NCBI GenBank assembly: GCA_025517485.1 | Contig: JAOPKB010000004.1 | Location: 1 to 64,000 of the forward strand | Origin: Natronoglomus mannanivorans | Lineage (GTDB): Archaea; Halobacteriota; Halobacteria; Halobacteriales; Natrialbaceae | Length of the DNA stretch: 64,000 bases | Direction: 5' to 3' | Shown: one piece after another, positions 52,936-61,988 of the stretch | Numbering within the stretch: position 1 is the first letter of the stretch | Layout of the letters: each line of letters starts with the position of its first letter | Position numbers and translations under genes: made by a program | The notes under the pieces: generated by a model | Database searches by the model: none | What the model saw: only the letters and a program-made list of their open reading frames with translations | What the model was told of the DNA's origin: nothing

Positions 52936-54095
52936 GGTCGGACCACCTCGAGTGCGAGAATCCAGTTTTGGATCCGCGGTTCGATCCCGCTCTCGATTCC
53001 GATTCCGATCCCGATCCCGATCCCCAGCGCCACCGCATCGGCTCCGAGTTCCTCGAGCTCGGTCCCCCGTCCGAATTCGACGATCGCGACCGCCGGCGAG
53101 TAGACGGTGAGGACGGTGGACAGGGCGAACGCGAGGACGGCGGCCAGACCGACGATCCGGATCGCTCGAGCGCCGTCGTCGACCGTCGGCAGCGAGGCGT
53201 CGGGGTTCAGGACGTACGCGTCGCGCTTCTCGAGTCGAACCGACAGCGCGCAGGCCAGCGTCGCCATCGGCCAGCCGGCGTTGGGCGAGGACGGGACGCG
53301 CGCCCACTCGTTGGCCCGGGCGAGCGAACCCGGATCGAGCGCTGCGAGCGCGAGGAGACCCGCACTGATGCGGGCGGGAACCCACATGACGGCGTCGTCG
53401 AGGCGCGCGCTCGCGGTCCCGATCGGCTTCGAGCGGTAGCCGAGCATCGAGTCCAGCGTGTTGACGGCCTTGACCCAGGCCGCGGCGGCCGCCGCCAGCG
53501 GGAGCGAGACGGGGGCGAGTACGACGAAGGGCAGCAGTGGCGCGATCAGTCCGTCCGAGAAGTTCTCGCCGGCGCTCTCGACGGCGGCGCTTCGTAACTG
53601 TGGCGCCGAGAGTCCCTCGGTGTCCCGACCGACGAGGCCCCGGACGAGTGTCCGGGCGGTCTCGAGGTCTCCTTTCGTTTCCGTTTCCGTTCTCGTTTCC
53701 GTTTCCACTCCCATTTCGACTCCGGCTCCGATCTCGTTCTCGCCGACACCGCCGACGTCAGTCGCGTCGATCACCTCGCGGGTCAGATCCAGCAATCGAC
53801 GCAGGCTGGTCGTCAAGAAGAGCACGAGCGCGGCCGCGACCGCACCGGCCATCGGTTGGACGTCGAGGATCCCCCCGACGATTGCGCCGACGAGCACGGC
53901 GGCCGACAGCGGCAACACGACCGCGACGACGACGCCGATCCACCGCAGCCGTCGCTCGTCGCTCGTCCACTCTCGATCGACGAGTCCGACGACGCGTCCG
54001 AACCACGCGACCGGGTGAAGCGTGTTCGGCGGTTCGCCGATCAGGAGATCGAGGCTGACCGCGAACCCGAGGACTGCGAGGATCGTGAGCGTCAT
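52932..54095 (-). CDS. cbiB: Adenosylcobinamide-phosphate synthase
   Basis: A 387-aa membrane enzyme. DLLIGEPPNTLHPVAWFG starts the fold, ESAGENFSDGLIAPLL and VNTLDSMLGYRS are the family signatures and several helices surround them. It attaches aminopropanol phosphate to cobyric acid. Two low-complexity inserts are seen: ETETRTETETKGD near the middle and a GIGIGIGIGIE run near the end, each from hexamer repeats. The ATG at 54095 is chosen; an ATG at 54158 would add 21 acidic residues. Confidence 0.92.
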   Translation of the reverse strand: MTLTILAVLGFAVSLDLLIGEPPNTLHPVAWFGRVVGLVDREWTSDERRLRWIGVVVAVVLPLSAAVLVGAIVGGILDVQPMAGAVAAALVLFLTTSLRRLLDLTREVIDATDVGGVGENEIGAGVEMGVETETRTETETKGDLETARTLVRGLVGRDTEGLSAPQLRSAAVESAGENFSDGLIAPLLPFVVLAPVSLPLAAAAAAWVKAVNTLDSMLGYRSKPIGTASARLDDAVMWVPARISAGLLALAALDPGSLARANEWARVPSSPNAGWPMATLACALSVRLEKRDAYVLNPDASLPTVDDGARAIRIVGLAAVLAFALSTVLTVYSPAVAIVEFGRGTELEELGADAVALGIGIGIGIGIESGIEPRIQNWILALEVVRP

Positions 54096-54174
54096 CGTCC
54101 CCCCGGTCTCGTCCTCGACTGCAGGTCGACTCTCGATCGACCCACCCGTCTCGAGCATCGTACTCGTCGCCCCG

Positions 54175-54840
54175 TCATCGGTCGCTCGCCTCCGGGTTCG
54201 GGTCCGGGTCCAGTCGTGCCGGCAGGTCCGCGAGCGGCGTCTCCCAGAGACCGATTGCGGTCCCGCCGACGCGCTCGACTCCCCCGTCGGTCCGCGGGTC
54301 GTCGCCGACGTGGACGAGCGCCGACGGATCGACCGAGAGTCGCTCGGCCGTCTCGAGGAAGATTTCCGCCGCGGGTTTTCGCCACCCACAGTCGACGCTC
54401 GTGACCACCGCGTCGAACTGCTCGGCCTCGAGTCGCGAGCGGGCGAGCGTTCGCTCGACGAGTCCGGGGACGCTGCAGTTCGAACAGATCGCGACGCGAT
54501 GCCCTCGTTCGCGAACCGCGTCGACGGCCTCTCGTGCGTCCGGTCGGGTTTCCACGACCGGATCGAACGCGGCGACGACCGCCTCGCGGACGCCCTCACG
54601 ATCGATGGCTGCCTCCGACTGTGTGGACTCTGCTGCGGATAAGAGGGCCGCACACACGTGCTCGTCCAGTGCGACTTCGACACCTTCGGGTGCGTCGATG
54701 TGGGCCCGTGCGTACCGCGTTTCCCAGTCGTCTGGCACTGACACGCCGCGAGCAGCGAGCGCTCGAGCGACGGCTGCAGCCGGGTCTTCCGGCTTCTCGG
54801 CCGTCACGAGCGTTTCGAAGAGATCGAACGAAACTGCCAC
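54175..54840 (-). CDS. HAD-family phosphatase, first gene of the cobalamin operon
   Basis: A 221-aa haloacid-dehalogenase-type phosphatase. The nucleophile Asp is in SFDLFETLV, the Ser in ICSNCSVPG, the Lys in CGWRKPAAEIF and the second Asp pair in HVGDDPRTDG. It opens the operon that continues with cbiB 79 nt downstream. No cobC/cobZ alpha-ribazole phosphatase is seen in the cluster, so this HAD protein is a candidate for that step. That role is inference. Confidence 0.85.
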   Translation of the reverse strand: MAVSFDLFETLVTAEKPEDPAAAVARALAARGVSVPDDWETRYARAHIDAPEGVEVALDEHVCAALLSAAESTQSEAAIDREGVREAVVAAFDPVVETRPDAREAVDAVRERGHRVAICSNCSVPGLVERTLARSRLEAEQFDAVVTSVDCGWRKPAAEIFLETAERLSVDPSALVHVGDDPRTDGGVERVGGTAIGLWETPLADLPARLDPDPNPEASDR

Positions 54841-54945
54841 GTCCGTGTGACTAGCACAAGTTGACTTTACTCTCGCGGTCCGCGTCAGACGATCGTTTGG
54901 ATGGGTTTGTGAATACCCCTTTTACCAACCCATAGAAAGGTGGAG

Positions 54946-55494
54946 ATGACTATGACCCGACTCCCTCCCATCGGTGAAGTGAAGCGACAGGCCAGCGGGA
55001 CTGGAGCGATCGCAATCGGCGCGATAGTACTCACCGTTTCCGTCGGTTTCCAGCGTACTGCGACCCTCACACGTCGAACGACCGACCGTCTGCAGGATCG
55101 ACTCGATGGGCTCTTGGATCGACTCGATACGGATACGACGGCGCCAGAGTCAGCGACGGTTCAGGAGACGGACTCCCACCCGGATTCGAAATCGGACCCA
55201 GCGCGTGATTCGACCTCCAGTGGCCCCTCGGACGACCCGTCTCACTGGCCGACGACTCACGCCGAGATCCTCGAGTACGGGTTCACGCCTGAGGAATACG
55301 TCCGCGACGTTCTCTCTCGAAACGACGGTCGACTGCGCCAGCGACGATTCGTCGACGACTACGGCTGGGCGGCCTCGACGATCAGCCGACTGCTCTCGGA
55401 ACTCGAAGAGCGCGGCCGTATCGTTCGCTATCGACTGGGTCGTGAGAAGGTCGTCTGTCTCCCCGAAGCCGTGCCGTCGAGTCACCGGTCGTGA
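54946..55494 (+). CDS. Membrane-anchored winged-helix regulator
   Basis: A 182-aa protein. One membrane helix (about 18-35, ASGTGAIAIGAIVLTVSVGF) follows a short N-terminus. A charged, Ser/Asp-rich linker leads to a C-terminal winged helix (about 108-170; ILEYGFTPEEYVRDVLSRNDGRLRQRRFV and WAASTISRLLSELEERGRIVRYRLGREKVVCLPE). It could read a membrane signal and bind DNA. It diverges from the cobalamin operon over 105 bp, so it may control it. Start candidates are GTG 54940, ATG 54946 and ATG 54952. Confidence 0.75.
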   Translation: MTMTRLPPIGEVKRQASGTGAIAIGAIVLTVSVGFQRTATLTRRTTDRLQDRLDGLLDRLDTDTTAPESATVQETDSHPDSKSDPARDSTSSGPSDDPSHWPTTHAEILEYGFTPEEYVRDVLSRNDGRLRQRRFVDDYGWAASTISRLLSELEERGRIVRYRLGREKVVCLPEAVPSSHRS

Positions 55495-55640
55495 TGGGAA
55501 TCTACATGCCCGTGAGTCGGTGTGCGATCGCTGGTGGGGCGCTGAACTGAATCCGTCGTCTCGGCTCTACTCGATCGGCTAGTCCCGTCACGAGTCACGA
55601 AAAGCCACACTAACTCGAGACGGAGTGGATTGCGGTGTTC

Positions 55641-56252
55641 TCAGGCGATCCGGGAGAACGCGAGATTGCCCGAGATGTTCTCGATGTAGATCTCGACGAC
55701 GTCACCCTCGTTCGCGCCGGGGACGAAGATCGTGTAGTTGCCCTTCTCCGCGACACCGTCGCCCTTGCGGCCGGTTCCGGTGATCTCGACCGTGTAGGTC
55801 TTGCCCTCTTCGACGGCCTCGCGCTGTTGTTGCTGTTGCTGGCTCGAGCTCCGCTTGGTCACCGGTCGGAACGCACCACAGGCGTCACACCGGAGCATAG
55901 GTGTGCGGTCCTCGCGGACGAGGCGGGTGTCCGGCAGGCCACACTCCGAACAGAGGACGTACTCCTCGACGTAGGCGTCGATTGCGACGCTGAAGTCCTG
56001 TCCGGAGAAGGTCCCGTTGTATCGGCCACGGCCGTCGCCGAGTTTCCCGCTGGTCCCCAACTCTCGCTGGATGAACCGATGGACGTGCTCGTCCCCTCGA
56101 GAGAGGACGTCGGCGATCTCCCCGAGGTTGGTAAACCGGGTGAATGCGCCGTCTTTCTGTGCCTGTGGGTCCGGAATCTGCAGGCGCTGTTCGTCGCCAC
56201 CGATATCCGGAACGTTCTCCATCGCTCGGTCGAGACTCGATTCGTAATCCAT
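55641..56252 (-). CDS. aIF2-beta-like protein with TRAM domain
   Basis: A 203-aa protein. Residues about 1-135 match aIF2-beta/eIF5: a helical N-terminus (YESSLDRAMENVP), FTNLGEIADVLSR, and a zinc ribbon CSEC and CDAC (about 100-124). A QQQQQQ linker is followed by a TRAM beta-barrel (about 148-203, EGKTYTVEITGTGRKGDGVAEKGNYTIFVPG), an RNA-binding module. Haloarchaea carry this fused form as well as a shorter aIF2-beta. It probably acts in initiation or mRNA handling. Confidence 0.85.
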   Translation of the reverse strand: MDYESSLDRAMENVPDIGGDEQRLQIPDPQAQKDGAFTRFTNLGEIADVLSRGDEHVHRFIQRELGTSGKLGDGRGRYNGTFSGQDFSVAIDAYVEEYVLCSECGLPDTRLVREDRTPMLRCDACGAFRPVTKRSSSQQQQQQREAVEEGKTYTVEITGTGRKGDGVAEKGNYTIFVPGANEGDVVEIYIENISGNLAFSRIA

Positions 56253-56359
56253 ACGCGAAACTAGTTTCCCGCGACGTAAATCCGTTCTGCTATCGCTGTC
56301 CAGCCGGTTCTGATGGGGGTCCGGCGTGCGGTCTCCGACCCGTCTCTCTTCCCGAGTCC

Positions 56360-56743
56360 CTAGAGTGCGTCGCCACCGCTCTCGCCGAGCGATCCCTGTT
56401 CTTCTTGCTCGAGTCGCTCGAGGTCGCGTTCAGGGTTCGCTTCGTGGACGTCGCCGGCCTCACCGGTAATTTCTCCGGAGACGGCTTCGCGGGCTTCCTG
56501 CGGTGACTCGAACTCCTCGTTGGCCAGCCGATCGAAGACGCTCCCCAGCGACTCCGTCTCGTTGGGGAGGTCGAGCGGCGTCGTCGCGTACTCCGTCGAG
56601 AGCTCTTCGCCCGTGACGGGGTACTCGACCTCGCCGAGATGTTCCTCCACGTCCGCGAGGATCGACTCGGTCGTCTCGGCGCGCTCGGCTTTTCGCTGCT
56701 CCGCGCGGTCTTGGGCGCGGTCTTTGTTCGGTTCGTCGCTCAT
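56360..56743 (-). CDS. DUF5789-family protein
   Basis: A 127-aa protein. The core AEQRKAERAETTESILADVEEHLGEVEYPVTGEELSTEYATTPLDLPNETESLGSVFDRL is the haloarchaeal DUF5789 pattern, partly resembling DUF2795. It has no Cys and a helical, charged composition. ATG 56743 begins a MSDEPNKDRAQDR lead. Upstream codons are Arg-rich and were left out. No function is known. Confidence 0.85.
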   Translation of the reverse strand: MSDEPNKDRAQDRAEQRKAERAETTESILADVEEHLGEVEYPVTGEELSTEYATTPLDLPNETESLGSVFDRLANEEFESPQEAREAVSGEITGEAGDVHEANPERDLERLEQEEQGSLGESGGDAL

Positions 56744-56861
56744 AGCCGGCCGTACGACTGTCGGCCGGAAAAACGGGTGGCCGGCGTTCGCCTGTCTTCG
56801 GGTGCCGGCGACGGGTTCTGCGATCCGCTCCGCCGACGCGTCGGAAACACTGCACGGACGG

Positions 56862-57524
56862 TCAGAACAGTTCCACGCGAATCCCCTCGGACTCGAGGTC
56901 GTCCGCAAACGCCTCCGCGTCGGTCTCGATCGCCTCGAACGTGTCGTAGTGGACCGGGAGGACGAGGTCGGGATCGACGCTTCGCGCGAAGTCCGCGGCT
57001 TCGTGGCGGTCCATCGTGTAGTGGCCGCCGATCGGCGGGACGAACACGTCGGCGCTGACGGACTCGTGGTGGGCCAGGAAATCCGTGTCGGAAGGGACGA
57101 AGACGGTCACGTCTGCGATCGTCAACAGAAGCCCGATCACCTCGCCGTCGGCGTGGAACGGGTCTCCCTCGTCGTCGACGTGCTCGCCGTCGGGATCGTT
57201 GGAGGCTGGGACGGTCTGAACGTCGATCCCGTCCACGGTCGTGTCCCCCTCGAGCGGGAGGTCGACGACCTCGTCGAGGTCGTCGGTATCGATCGCTTCG
57301 TAGGCGGCGACGGTGGCGTCGGTTCCGCCGACCGCCTCGATCGCCTCGGGATCGTAATGGTCGAAATCGTCGTGCGTGACGAACACGACGTCGCCGTCGC
57401 CTGGCTCCCCCTCGAGCACCTCGCTCCACGGATCGACGTAGACGACCAGTCCGTCTTCGGTTTCGATCCGGATGCTGGCGTGGCCGAGCCGTTCGAACGT
57501 GACTCTCTCGTATTCGACTGTCAT
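56862..57524 (-). CDS. MBL-fold metal-dependent hydrolase (UPF0173-like)
   Basis: A 220-aa metallo-beta-lactamase-fold protein. GHASIRIE starts the fold, the metal motif is THDDFDHYD (the first His of HxHxDH replaced by Asp), then SDTDF, a GGHYTMD and LPVHYDTFE. The family hydrolyses diverse esters or lactones. The altered motif may hold a single metal. It ends 118 bp before the DUF5789 start and follows the trpB gene (39 bp) in the other direction of the same strand. Confidence 0.9.
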   Translation of the reverse strand: MTVEYERVTFERLGHASIRIETEDGLVVYVDPWSEVLEGEPGDGDVVFVTHDDFDHYDPEAIEAVGGTDATVAAYEAIDTDDLDEVVDLPLEGDTTVDGIDVQTVPASNDPDGEHVDDEGDPFHADGEVIGLLLTIADVTVFVPSDTDFLAHHESVSADVFVPPIGGHYTMDRHEAADFARSVDPDLVLPVHYDTFEAIETDAEAFADDLESEGIRVELF

Positions 57525-57563
57525 GTGGGGAGCTACGACCGCGTCGAACGTAATAGGCCCTGT

Positions 57564-58715
57564 TTAGAAGTCGAATTTCTCGGCCGCCGTCTCCATGTCC
57601 TTGTCGCCGCGACCGGAGAGGTTCACGAGGATGGTGTCGTGCTCTCCGTCTTCGGCCAACTGGATCGCTCGAGCGACGGCGTGGCTGGACTCCAGTGCAG
57701 GGATGATCCCCTCCGTCTCCGACAGTTCGCGGAAGGCGGCGAGCGCCTCCTCGTCTGTGATGCCGGTGTACTCACAGCGGCCCACGGCGCGGAACATCGC
57801 GTGTTCGGGGCCGACGCCGGGGTAGTCGAGTCCGGCGGAGACGGAGTGAACCTCGACGTCCTCGTCGATGACCCGCGTTTTCATCCCGTGGATGACGTCG
57901 TCGGTCCCCCTCGCCAGCGGGGCGGCGTGGCGCTTCGAGTCCGAGCCCTCGCCACCGCCTTCAGCGCCGTAGAACGCGACGTCGTCGTCACGGAAGGCGT
58001 GGAACAGCCCGATCGCGTTCGACCCGCCGCCGACGCAGGCGACGGCGGCGTCGGGAAGCTCGCCGGTTCGCTCTTGGAATTGCTCGCGGGCCTCCCGGCC
58101 GATCACGCTCTGGAAGTCCCGGACCATCCGCGGGAACGGGTCCGGGCCGACGACGCTGCCGACCAGGTAGTGGGTATCGTCGATGTTCTCCGCGAAGTCC
58201 TCGAGGGCCGCGTCGACGGCATCGGCCAGCCCCTCGTTGCCGCGGGTGACCTCGTTGACCTCCGCGCCCATCAGGCGCATCCGGAAGACGTTCATCCCCT
58301 GTCGCCGGACGTCCTTTTTCCCCATGTAGATCTCCGTCTCGAGGCCGAGCAAGGCGCCGACCATCGCGGTCGCGGTGCCGTGTTGCCCGGCGCCGGTCTC
58401 GGCGATCAGGCGAGTTCGCCCGGCCTTCTTCGCGAGCAGCGCCTGTCCGAGACAGTTGTTGATCTTGTGGGCGCCGCCGTGGAGCAGGTCCTCGCGCTTG
58501 AGGTAGATCTCGGCACCGTAGCGTTCGCTCAGATTGCGTGCGTGATACAGCGGTGTCGGCCGGCCGGCGAACTCCTCGAGATAGCTGTCGAGTTCGGCCC
58601 GGAACTCGTCGGTCGCGCTGACTTCGTCGTAGGCGGCCGCGAGTTGCTCGAGTGGTTCCTGGAGGAGGTCGGGGACGTGTCGTCCACCGTATCCCTCGAA
58701 GTTTCCGTGGGACAT
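57564..58715 (-). CDS. trpB: Tryptophan synthase beta chain (second, unlinked copy type)
   Basis: A 383-aa PLP enzyme. [28 protein letters not shown] with Lys84, [13 protein letters not shown] and [10 protein letters not shown] are all present, so the enzyme can make tryptophan from indole and serine. No trpA or other trp gene is nearby. The usual haloarchaeal trpCBA operon is not here, so this copy may be a paralogue for indole salvage. The ATG is clear. A TTTATG box is about 30 nt upstream. Confidence 0.9.
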   Translation of the reverse strand: MSHGNFEGYGGRHVPDLLQEPLEQLAAAYDEVSATDEFRAELDSYLEEFAGRPTPLYHARNLSERYGAEIYLKREDLLHGGAHKINNCLGQALLAKKAGRTRLIAETGAGQHGTATAMVGALLGLETEIYMGKKDVRRQGMNVFRMRLMGAEVNEVTRGNEGLADAVDAALEDFAENIDDTHYLVGSVVGPDPFPRMVRDFQSVIGREAREQFQERTGELPDAAVACVGGGSNAIGLFHAFRDDDVAFYGAEGGGEGSDSKRHAAPLARGTDDVIHGMKTRVIDEDVEVHSVSAGLDYPGVGPEHAMFRAVGRCEYTGITDEEALAAFRELSETEGIIPALESSHAVARAIQLAEDGEHDTILVNLSGRGDKDMETAAEKFDF

Positions 58716-58870
58716 GTCTACTCTATCGGGGGGTGTTCGATGTACATAAACCATGTTGAATTGAAGTCGGCTACTCGAGTGGGTCGGTCGAACGCCCGAC
58801 TCGAGGTTGCGGTATCGGTTCCGTTCGGTCGACCGTTTTCGGCCGAGAGGCTCACCACCGCTCCGATAAT

Positions 58871-58910
58871 ACCATCTCATACCATTCCACACCATTCTGG
58901 ACCATTCAGG
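58871..58910 (+). promoter_or_regulatory. Operator-like array: ACCATT at exact 10-bp steps (4 copies)
   Basis: ACCATC, ACCATT, ACCATT and ACCATT start at 58871, 58881, 58891 and 58901, one helical turn apart. A TATA-like ACTTATCC follows at 58917-58924. The array lies between the divergent trpB (start 58715) and the coiled-coil protein (start 59003) and is close to the latter's promoter. This suggests a row of bound activator or repressor monomers on one face of the DNA. Confidence 0.65.
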
Positions 58911-59002
58911 GCCAATACTTATCCTCGCGAGGGCTGTCCGTTCCAACGAGACCGGTGGTCGGGGCGAGTACACATCGCTTCGATCACCCTCACAACCTAT
59001 CC

Positions 59003-59971
59003 ATGTCCAGCACAACCACCCCCCTCGAAGCGATGTTCGAGATGCAACGCCAATCGATCGAGCACGGCCAGCAGCTGTTCGAGCAGAGCCTCGAGTTGCA
59101 ACAGAACGCACTCGAGACAGCCCTGCACAACGGGATCGCGACACAGCGAAGCGCCCAGCGTCAGGGAACCGAACTGACCCGGCAGGTCACCAACGCCCAG
59201 TACGACGCCGTCGAGGAGACGGTCGACGACGGCGAACTCCGGGAGGCGATCGACCACCAGTTCGCGGAGAGTGCACAGCGAACGCAGAAGCTCCTGAACG
59301 CCCAGTTCGAGCACGGTACCGACCTGTTCCAGCAACTCCTTCGCGCGCAGTTCGACGCGCTCGAGTCGACCGTCGACGGCGGCGAGTTCGACGCCCGATC
59401 GTCGATCGACCAGCAGTTCGAGGAGTTCGACCAAGCGCAGGAGGACGCCTGGAACGAGTTCGAAGCCGTGTTCCTCGAGACGGTCGACGATCTCTCGGAC
59501 CAGCAGAAAGTCCTGCTCGCGGAGTCGGTCGACTCGTTCCTCGACGCCCAGCGAGAGACTGCCCAGCGGACCGTCGAGGGCGTTCGCGGTGCCCAGGAGA
59601 TGGCCGAGACGGTCCAGCAGGAGAGTCAGAACGTCGTCGAAACGGTCCAGCGAGAGACCGAAGACGTGGCGGCCGAAGCCGCAGAAGCGACCGTCGACGA
59701 GGTCACCGAAGGCGGTGACGTCTCCGAACGCATGGCGGTCGAGACGACCGACGCGATCGAGAACGCGGTCGAAGCGGGAGCCGACGCGACCCAGAGGAAC
59801 CTCCAGACTCTCGAGGGCGTCGGCGCGACCTACGCCGCTCGCCTCGCCAGTATCGAGATCGACACCGTCGAAGATCTCGCCGATGCACAGGCGACAGTGG
59901 TCGCGGAAGCCGCGGAGATTTCGGAGGAGCAGGCCGGCGCGTGGATCGAAGCGGCCCAGTCACAGGAGTAG
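59003..59971 (+). CDS. Coiled-coil / phasin-like protein with HhH end
   Basis: A 322-aa protein. Residues about 1-250 are a long amphipathic helix with Gln and Glu heptads ([31 protein letters not shown]...). The last 55 residues ([35 protein letters not shown]) form a helix-hairpin-helix or SAM-like module seen at the ends of haloarchaeal proteins. It may coat polymer granules or act as a scaffold. The former is inference from composition. A promoter with the ACCATT array precedes it by about 80 nt. Confidence 0.7.
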   Translation: MSSTTTPLEAMFEMQRQSIEHGQQLFEQSLELQQNALETALHNGIATQRSAQRQGTELTRQVTNAQYDAVEETVDDGELREAIDHQFAESAQRTQKLLNAQFEHGTDLFQQLLRAQFDALESTVDGGEFDARSSIDQQFEEFDQAQEDAWNEFEAVFLETVDDLSDQQKVLLAESVDSFLDAQRETAQRTVEGVRGAQEMAETVQQESQNVVETVQRETEDVAAEAAEATVDEVTEGGDVSERMAVETTDAIENAVEAGADATQRNLQTLEGVGATYAARLASIEIDTVEDLADAQATVVAEAAEISEEQAGAWIEAAQSQE

Positions 59972-60049
59972 ACTCTCGTCCGTCTGGTCGGCAGCTCTTC
60001 TTTCTCTCTCGAGCCCGCTCCGCTCTTCGGTTCGACTCGAACGACTCGG

Positions 60050-60439
60050 CTACTCGAGTGTCTCGATCAACTCGACGCCGTAGCCGTCGGGGTCGGAGAC
60101 GAACGAGATCCGAACGCCCATATCGTCCATAGTCGTCGGTTCCTGGTCGACCGACCCGTCGTACTCCGCGACCAGCGTGTCGACGGTGTCGTCGATCTCG
60201 GTGACGGCGATCGCGGTGTGATCGAACCCCGACGGCTCGACCTCGCGACCCCCACTCTCGTCCTCGTCCTCGTCGTACTTGAACTGCAACTCGGTGTCAC
60301 TTTCGCCCGTCAGGAAGTAGTTCGTGACGCCGTCGTCGCCGACGAACTCGCGGGAGTACTCGAGGCCGAGCCCTTCGGTGTAGAACGCTTTCATCGCCTC
60401 GACGTCGTCGACCCAGATCGCCGTGTGTAAGACGTCCAT
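60050..60439 (-). CDS. VOC-family (glyoxalase-like) protein
   Basis: A 129-aa protein. HTAIWVDDVEAMKAFYTEGLGLEY starts the first beta-alpha-beta-beta module and FDHTAIAVTEIDDTVDTLVAEYDG the second. His5, a His in FDHT and Glu in YGVELIE are the metal ligands of glyoxalase I. It may detoxify methylglyoxal or act on another substrate. An acidic insert (KYDEDEDESGG) lies between the two halves. ATG 60439 has no clear alternative. Confidence 0.88.
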   Translation of the reverse strand: MDVLHTAIWVDDVEAMKAFYTEGLGLEYSREFVGDDGVTNYFLTGESDTELQFKYDEDEDESGGREVEPSGFDHTAIAVTEIDDTVDTLVAEYDGSVDQEPTTMDDMGVRISFVSDPDGYGVELIETLE

Positions 60440-60530
60440 AGCGGCTATCAGCGAGACAGCGAAAAAAGCGTGCCGACTCTCGAGCGAGACGCCGGTGAAC
60501 GCATGAACGGTGGAGTGGTTCGCTGGCACC

Positions 60531-61988
60531 TCACCAATCGCGAACGCCGTCGTCGACGACCTCGAGGTCGAAGGCCTCGTGGGCGGGCGCGTCCTCGGGC
60601 ATCAGGTATCCCACGGCGAAGGCCGTGTAGACGCCACCGGCGGCGGGTTCGACGTCGAACGTCGCGACGACGTCGCCGTCGGCGGTCTCGGTCGCAGGCC
60701 GGATCTCGAGTTCGTAGGCGTCGGCGGGAACCTCGACGGTAGCTGCTTCACCGAAGGCGACGTCTTCGAACAGCGGATCGCCGGCAACCGTCACGTCGAC
60801 TGCTGGCGCGTCGGGCGAGGCGTGAACGAGTCGAACCCGTGCCATCTCACCGGGATCGGAACGGTCGTCGCCGAACGCTTCGACGGCGAATGGCTGATTT
60901 TCGTCGGCGAGTTCGCCCAGCGCGACTGCCGAGTACGACGCCGCCTCGAGTTCGAGCGTCTCGTCGAAGACGACGGTGTCGGCGTCGCCCGCGGCGGTGA
61001 CCATCACGTCGTAGTGGCCGACATCGAGTTCGAGATAGTCGCTGACGGCGCGGAAGGGAACGTCCTCGAGGACGGCGTCGCCGTCGACGAAGACGTCGAC
61101 GTTCGGCGCGTCGGGCGACAGGTGGGCGACACGGAGGTCTGCAGTCTTCGTCCCGTCGGTGTCGCTCCAGTCCGCGTCGGACACGACCTCGAGGTCGAAC
61201 GGTTCGTGTGCGGGTGCGTCGTCGGGTGCAAGGTACCCCACGGCGAATACGGTGTAGACGCCACCGGCGGCGGGTTCGACGTCGAACGTCTCGACGACGT
61301 CGCCGTCGGCGGTCTCGGTCGCGGGTCGGACCTCGAGTTCGTAGGCGTCGGCGGGGACCTCGACGGTAGCCGCTTCACCGAAGGCGACGTTTTCGAACAG
61401 CGGGTCGCCGGCGACCGTCACGTCGACGGCCGGTGCGTCGGGCGAGGCGTGAACGAGTCGAACCCGCGCCATCTCACCGGGATCGGAGCGGTCGTCCGTG
61501 AGGAGTGCGGGTGCAAACTGTTGATTCTCCCCGCTGAGTTCACCGAGGGCCGCGACCGTCGCGTCGCCCTCGGCGATTTCGACGTCGTCGTCGAAGGCGA
61601 CTGTGTCGGGGTCGCCAGCAGCGGTGATCGTGACGTTGGCGGTTCCGACAGGCAACTCGAGGTAGTCGCTGACGGCGCGGAAGGGAACGTCCTCGAGAAC
61701 GGCGTCGCCGTCGACGAAGACGTCGACGTTCGGCGCGTCGGGCGACAGGTGTGCAACGCGAACCGACCCGCGTTCGGCGTCGTCATCGTGGTCGGTGTCG
61801 GTGTTCTCTTCGTATTCGCCGTTCCCGTTCTCGTCTTCGTGGTCGTCTCCGCCCGTCCTGTCGTCTCCGTTTTCACCCATCTCGTCGTCGGTACTGTCAT
61901 CGTCGCCGCTGAGACAGCCGGCCAGAATGCCGACGACGGTGGCACTCCCCGCAGCTTTCAGTATCGTTCGTCGGTTGTGTGTAGTCAT
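60531..61988 (-). CDS. DUF4397-repeat lipoprotein (485 aa)
   Basis: A 485-aa exported protein. The N-terminus has a twin-arginine-like NRRTILKAAG and the lipobox LAGC, then an acidic linker (GDDDSTDDE). Four DUF4397 beta-sandwich modules (each with RVAHLSPDAPNVDV or RLVHASPDAPAVDV and a PADAYELEVRPA-like end) occupy about 70-485. The second pair is a near-exact copy of the first, offset by 627 bp. Such proteins lie on the cell surface. Ligand or role is unknown. Confidence 0.85.
   Translation of the reverse strand: MTTHNRRTILKAAGSATVVGILAGCLSGDDDSTDDEMGENGDDRTGGDDHEDENGNGEYEENTDTDHDDDAERGSVRVAHLSPDAPNVDVFVDGDAVLEDVPFRAVSDYLELPVGTANVTITAAGDPDTVAFDDDVEIAEGDATVAALGELSGENQQFAPALLTDDRSDPGEMARVRLVHASPDAPAVDVTVAGDPLFENVAFGEAATVEVPADAYELEVRPATETADGDVVETFDVEPAAGGVYTVFAVGYLAPDDAPAHEPFDLEVVSDADWSDTDGTKTADLRVAHLSPDAPNVDVFVDGDAVLEDVPFRAVSDYLELDVGHYDVMVTAAGDADTVVFDETLELEAASYSAVALGELADENQPFAVEAFGDDRSDPGEMARVRLVHASPDAPAVDVTVAGDPLFEDVAFGEAATVEVPADAYELEIRPATETADGDVVATFDVEPAAGGVYTAFAVGYLMPEDAPAHEAFDLEVVDDGVRDW
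60557..61770 (-). repeat. 627-bp internal tandem duplication in the DUF4397 gene
   Basis: Two copies of about 600 bp follow each other with an exact offset of 627 bp (209 codons). For example CGACCTCGAGGTCG at 60557 and 61184, CGTCGCCGTC at 60671 and 61298, and CGGAAGGGAACG at 61051 and 61678. Each copy codes for two DUF4397 modules. A few silent and missense differences show that it is not brand new, although conversion may keep the copies alike. Confidence 0.9.

Noticed and set aside
54841..54945. Cobalamin riboswitch before the operon
   Set aside because: The 105 bp are too short for one and show no B12-box-like string that I can recognise.
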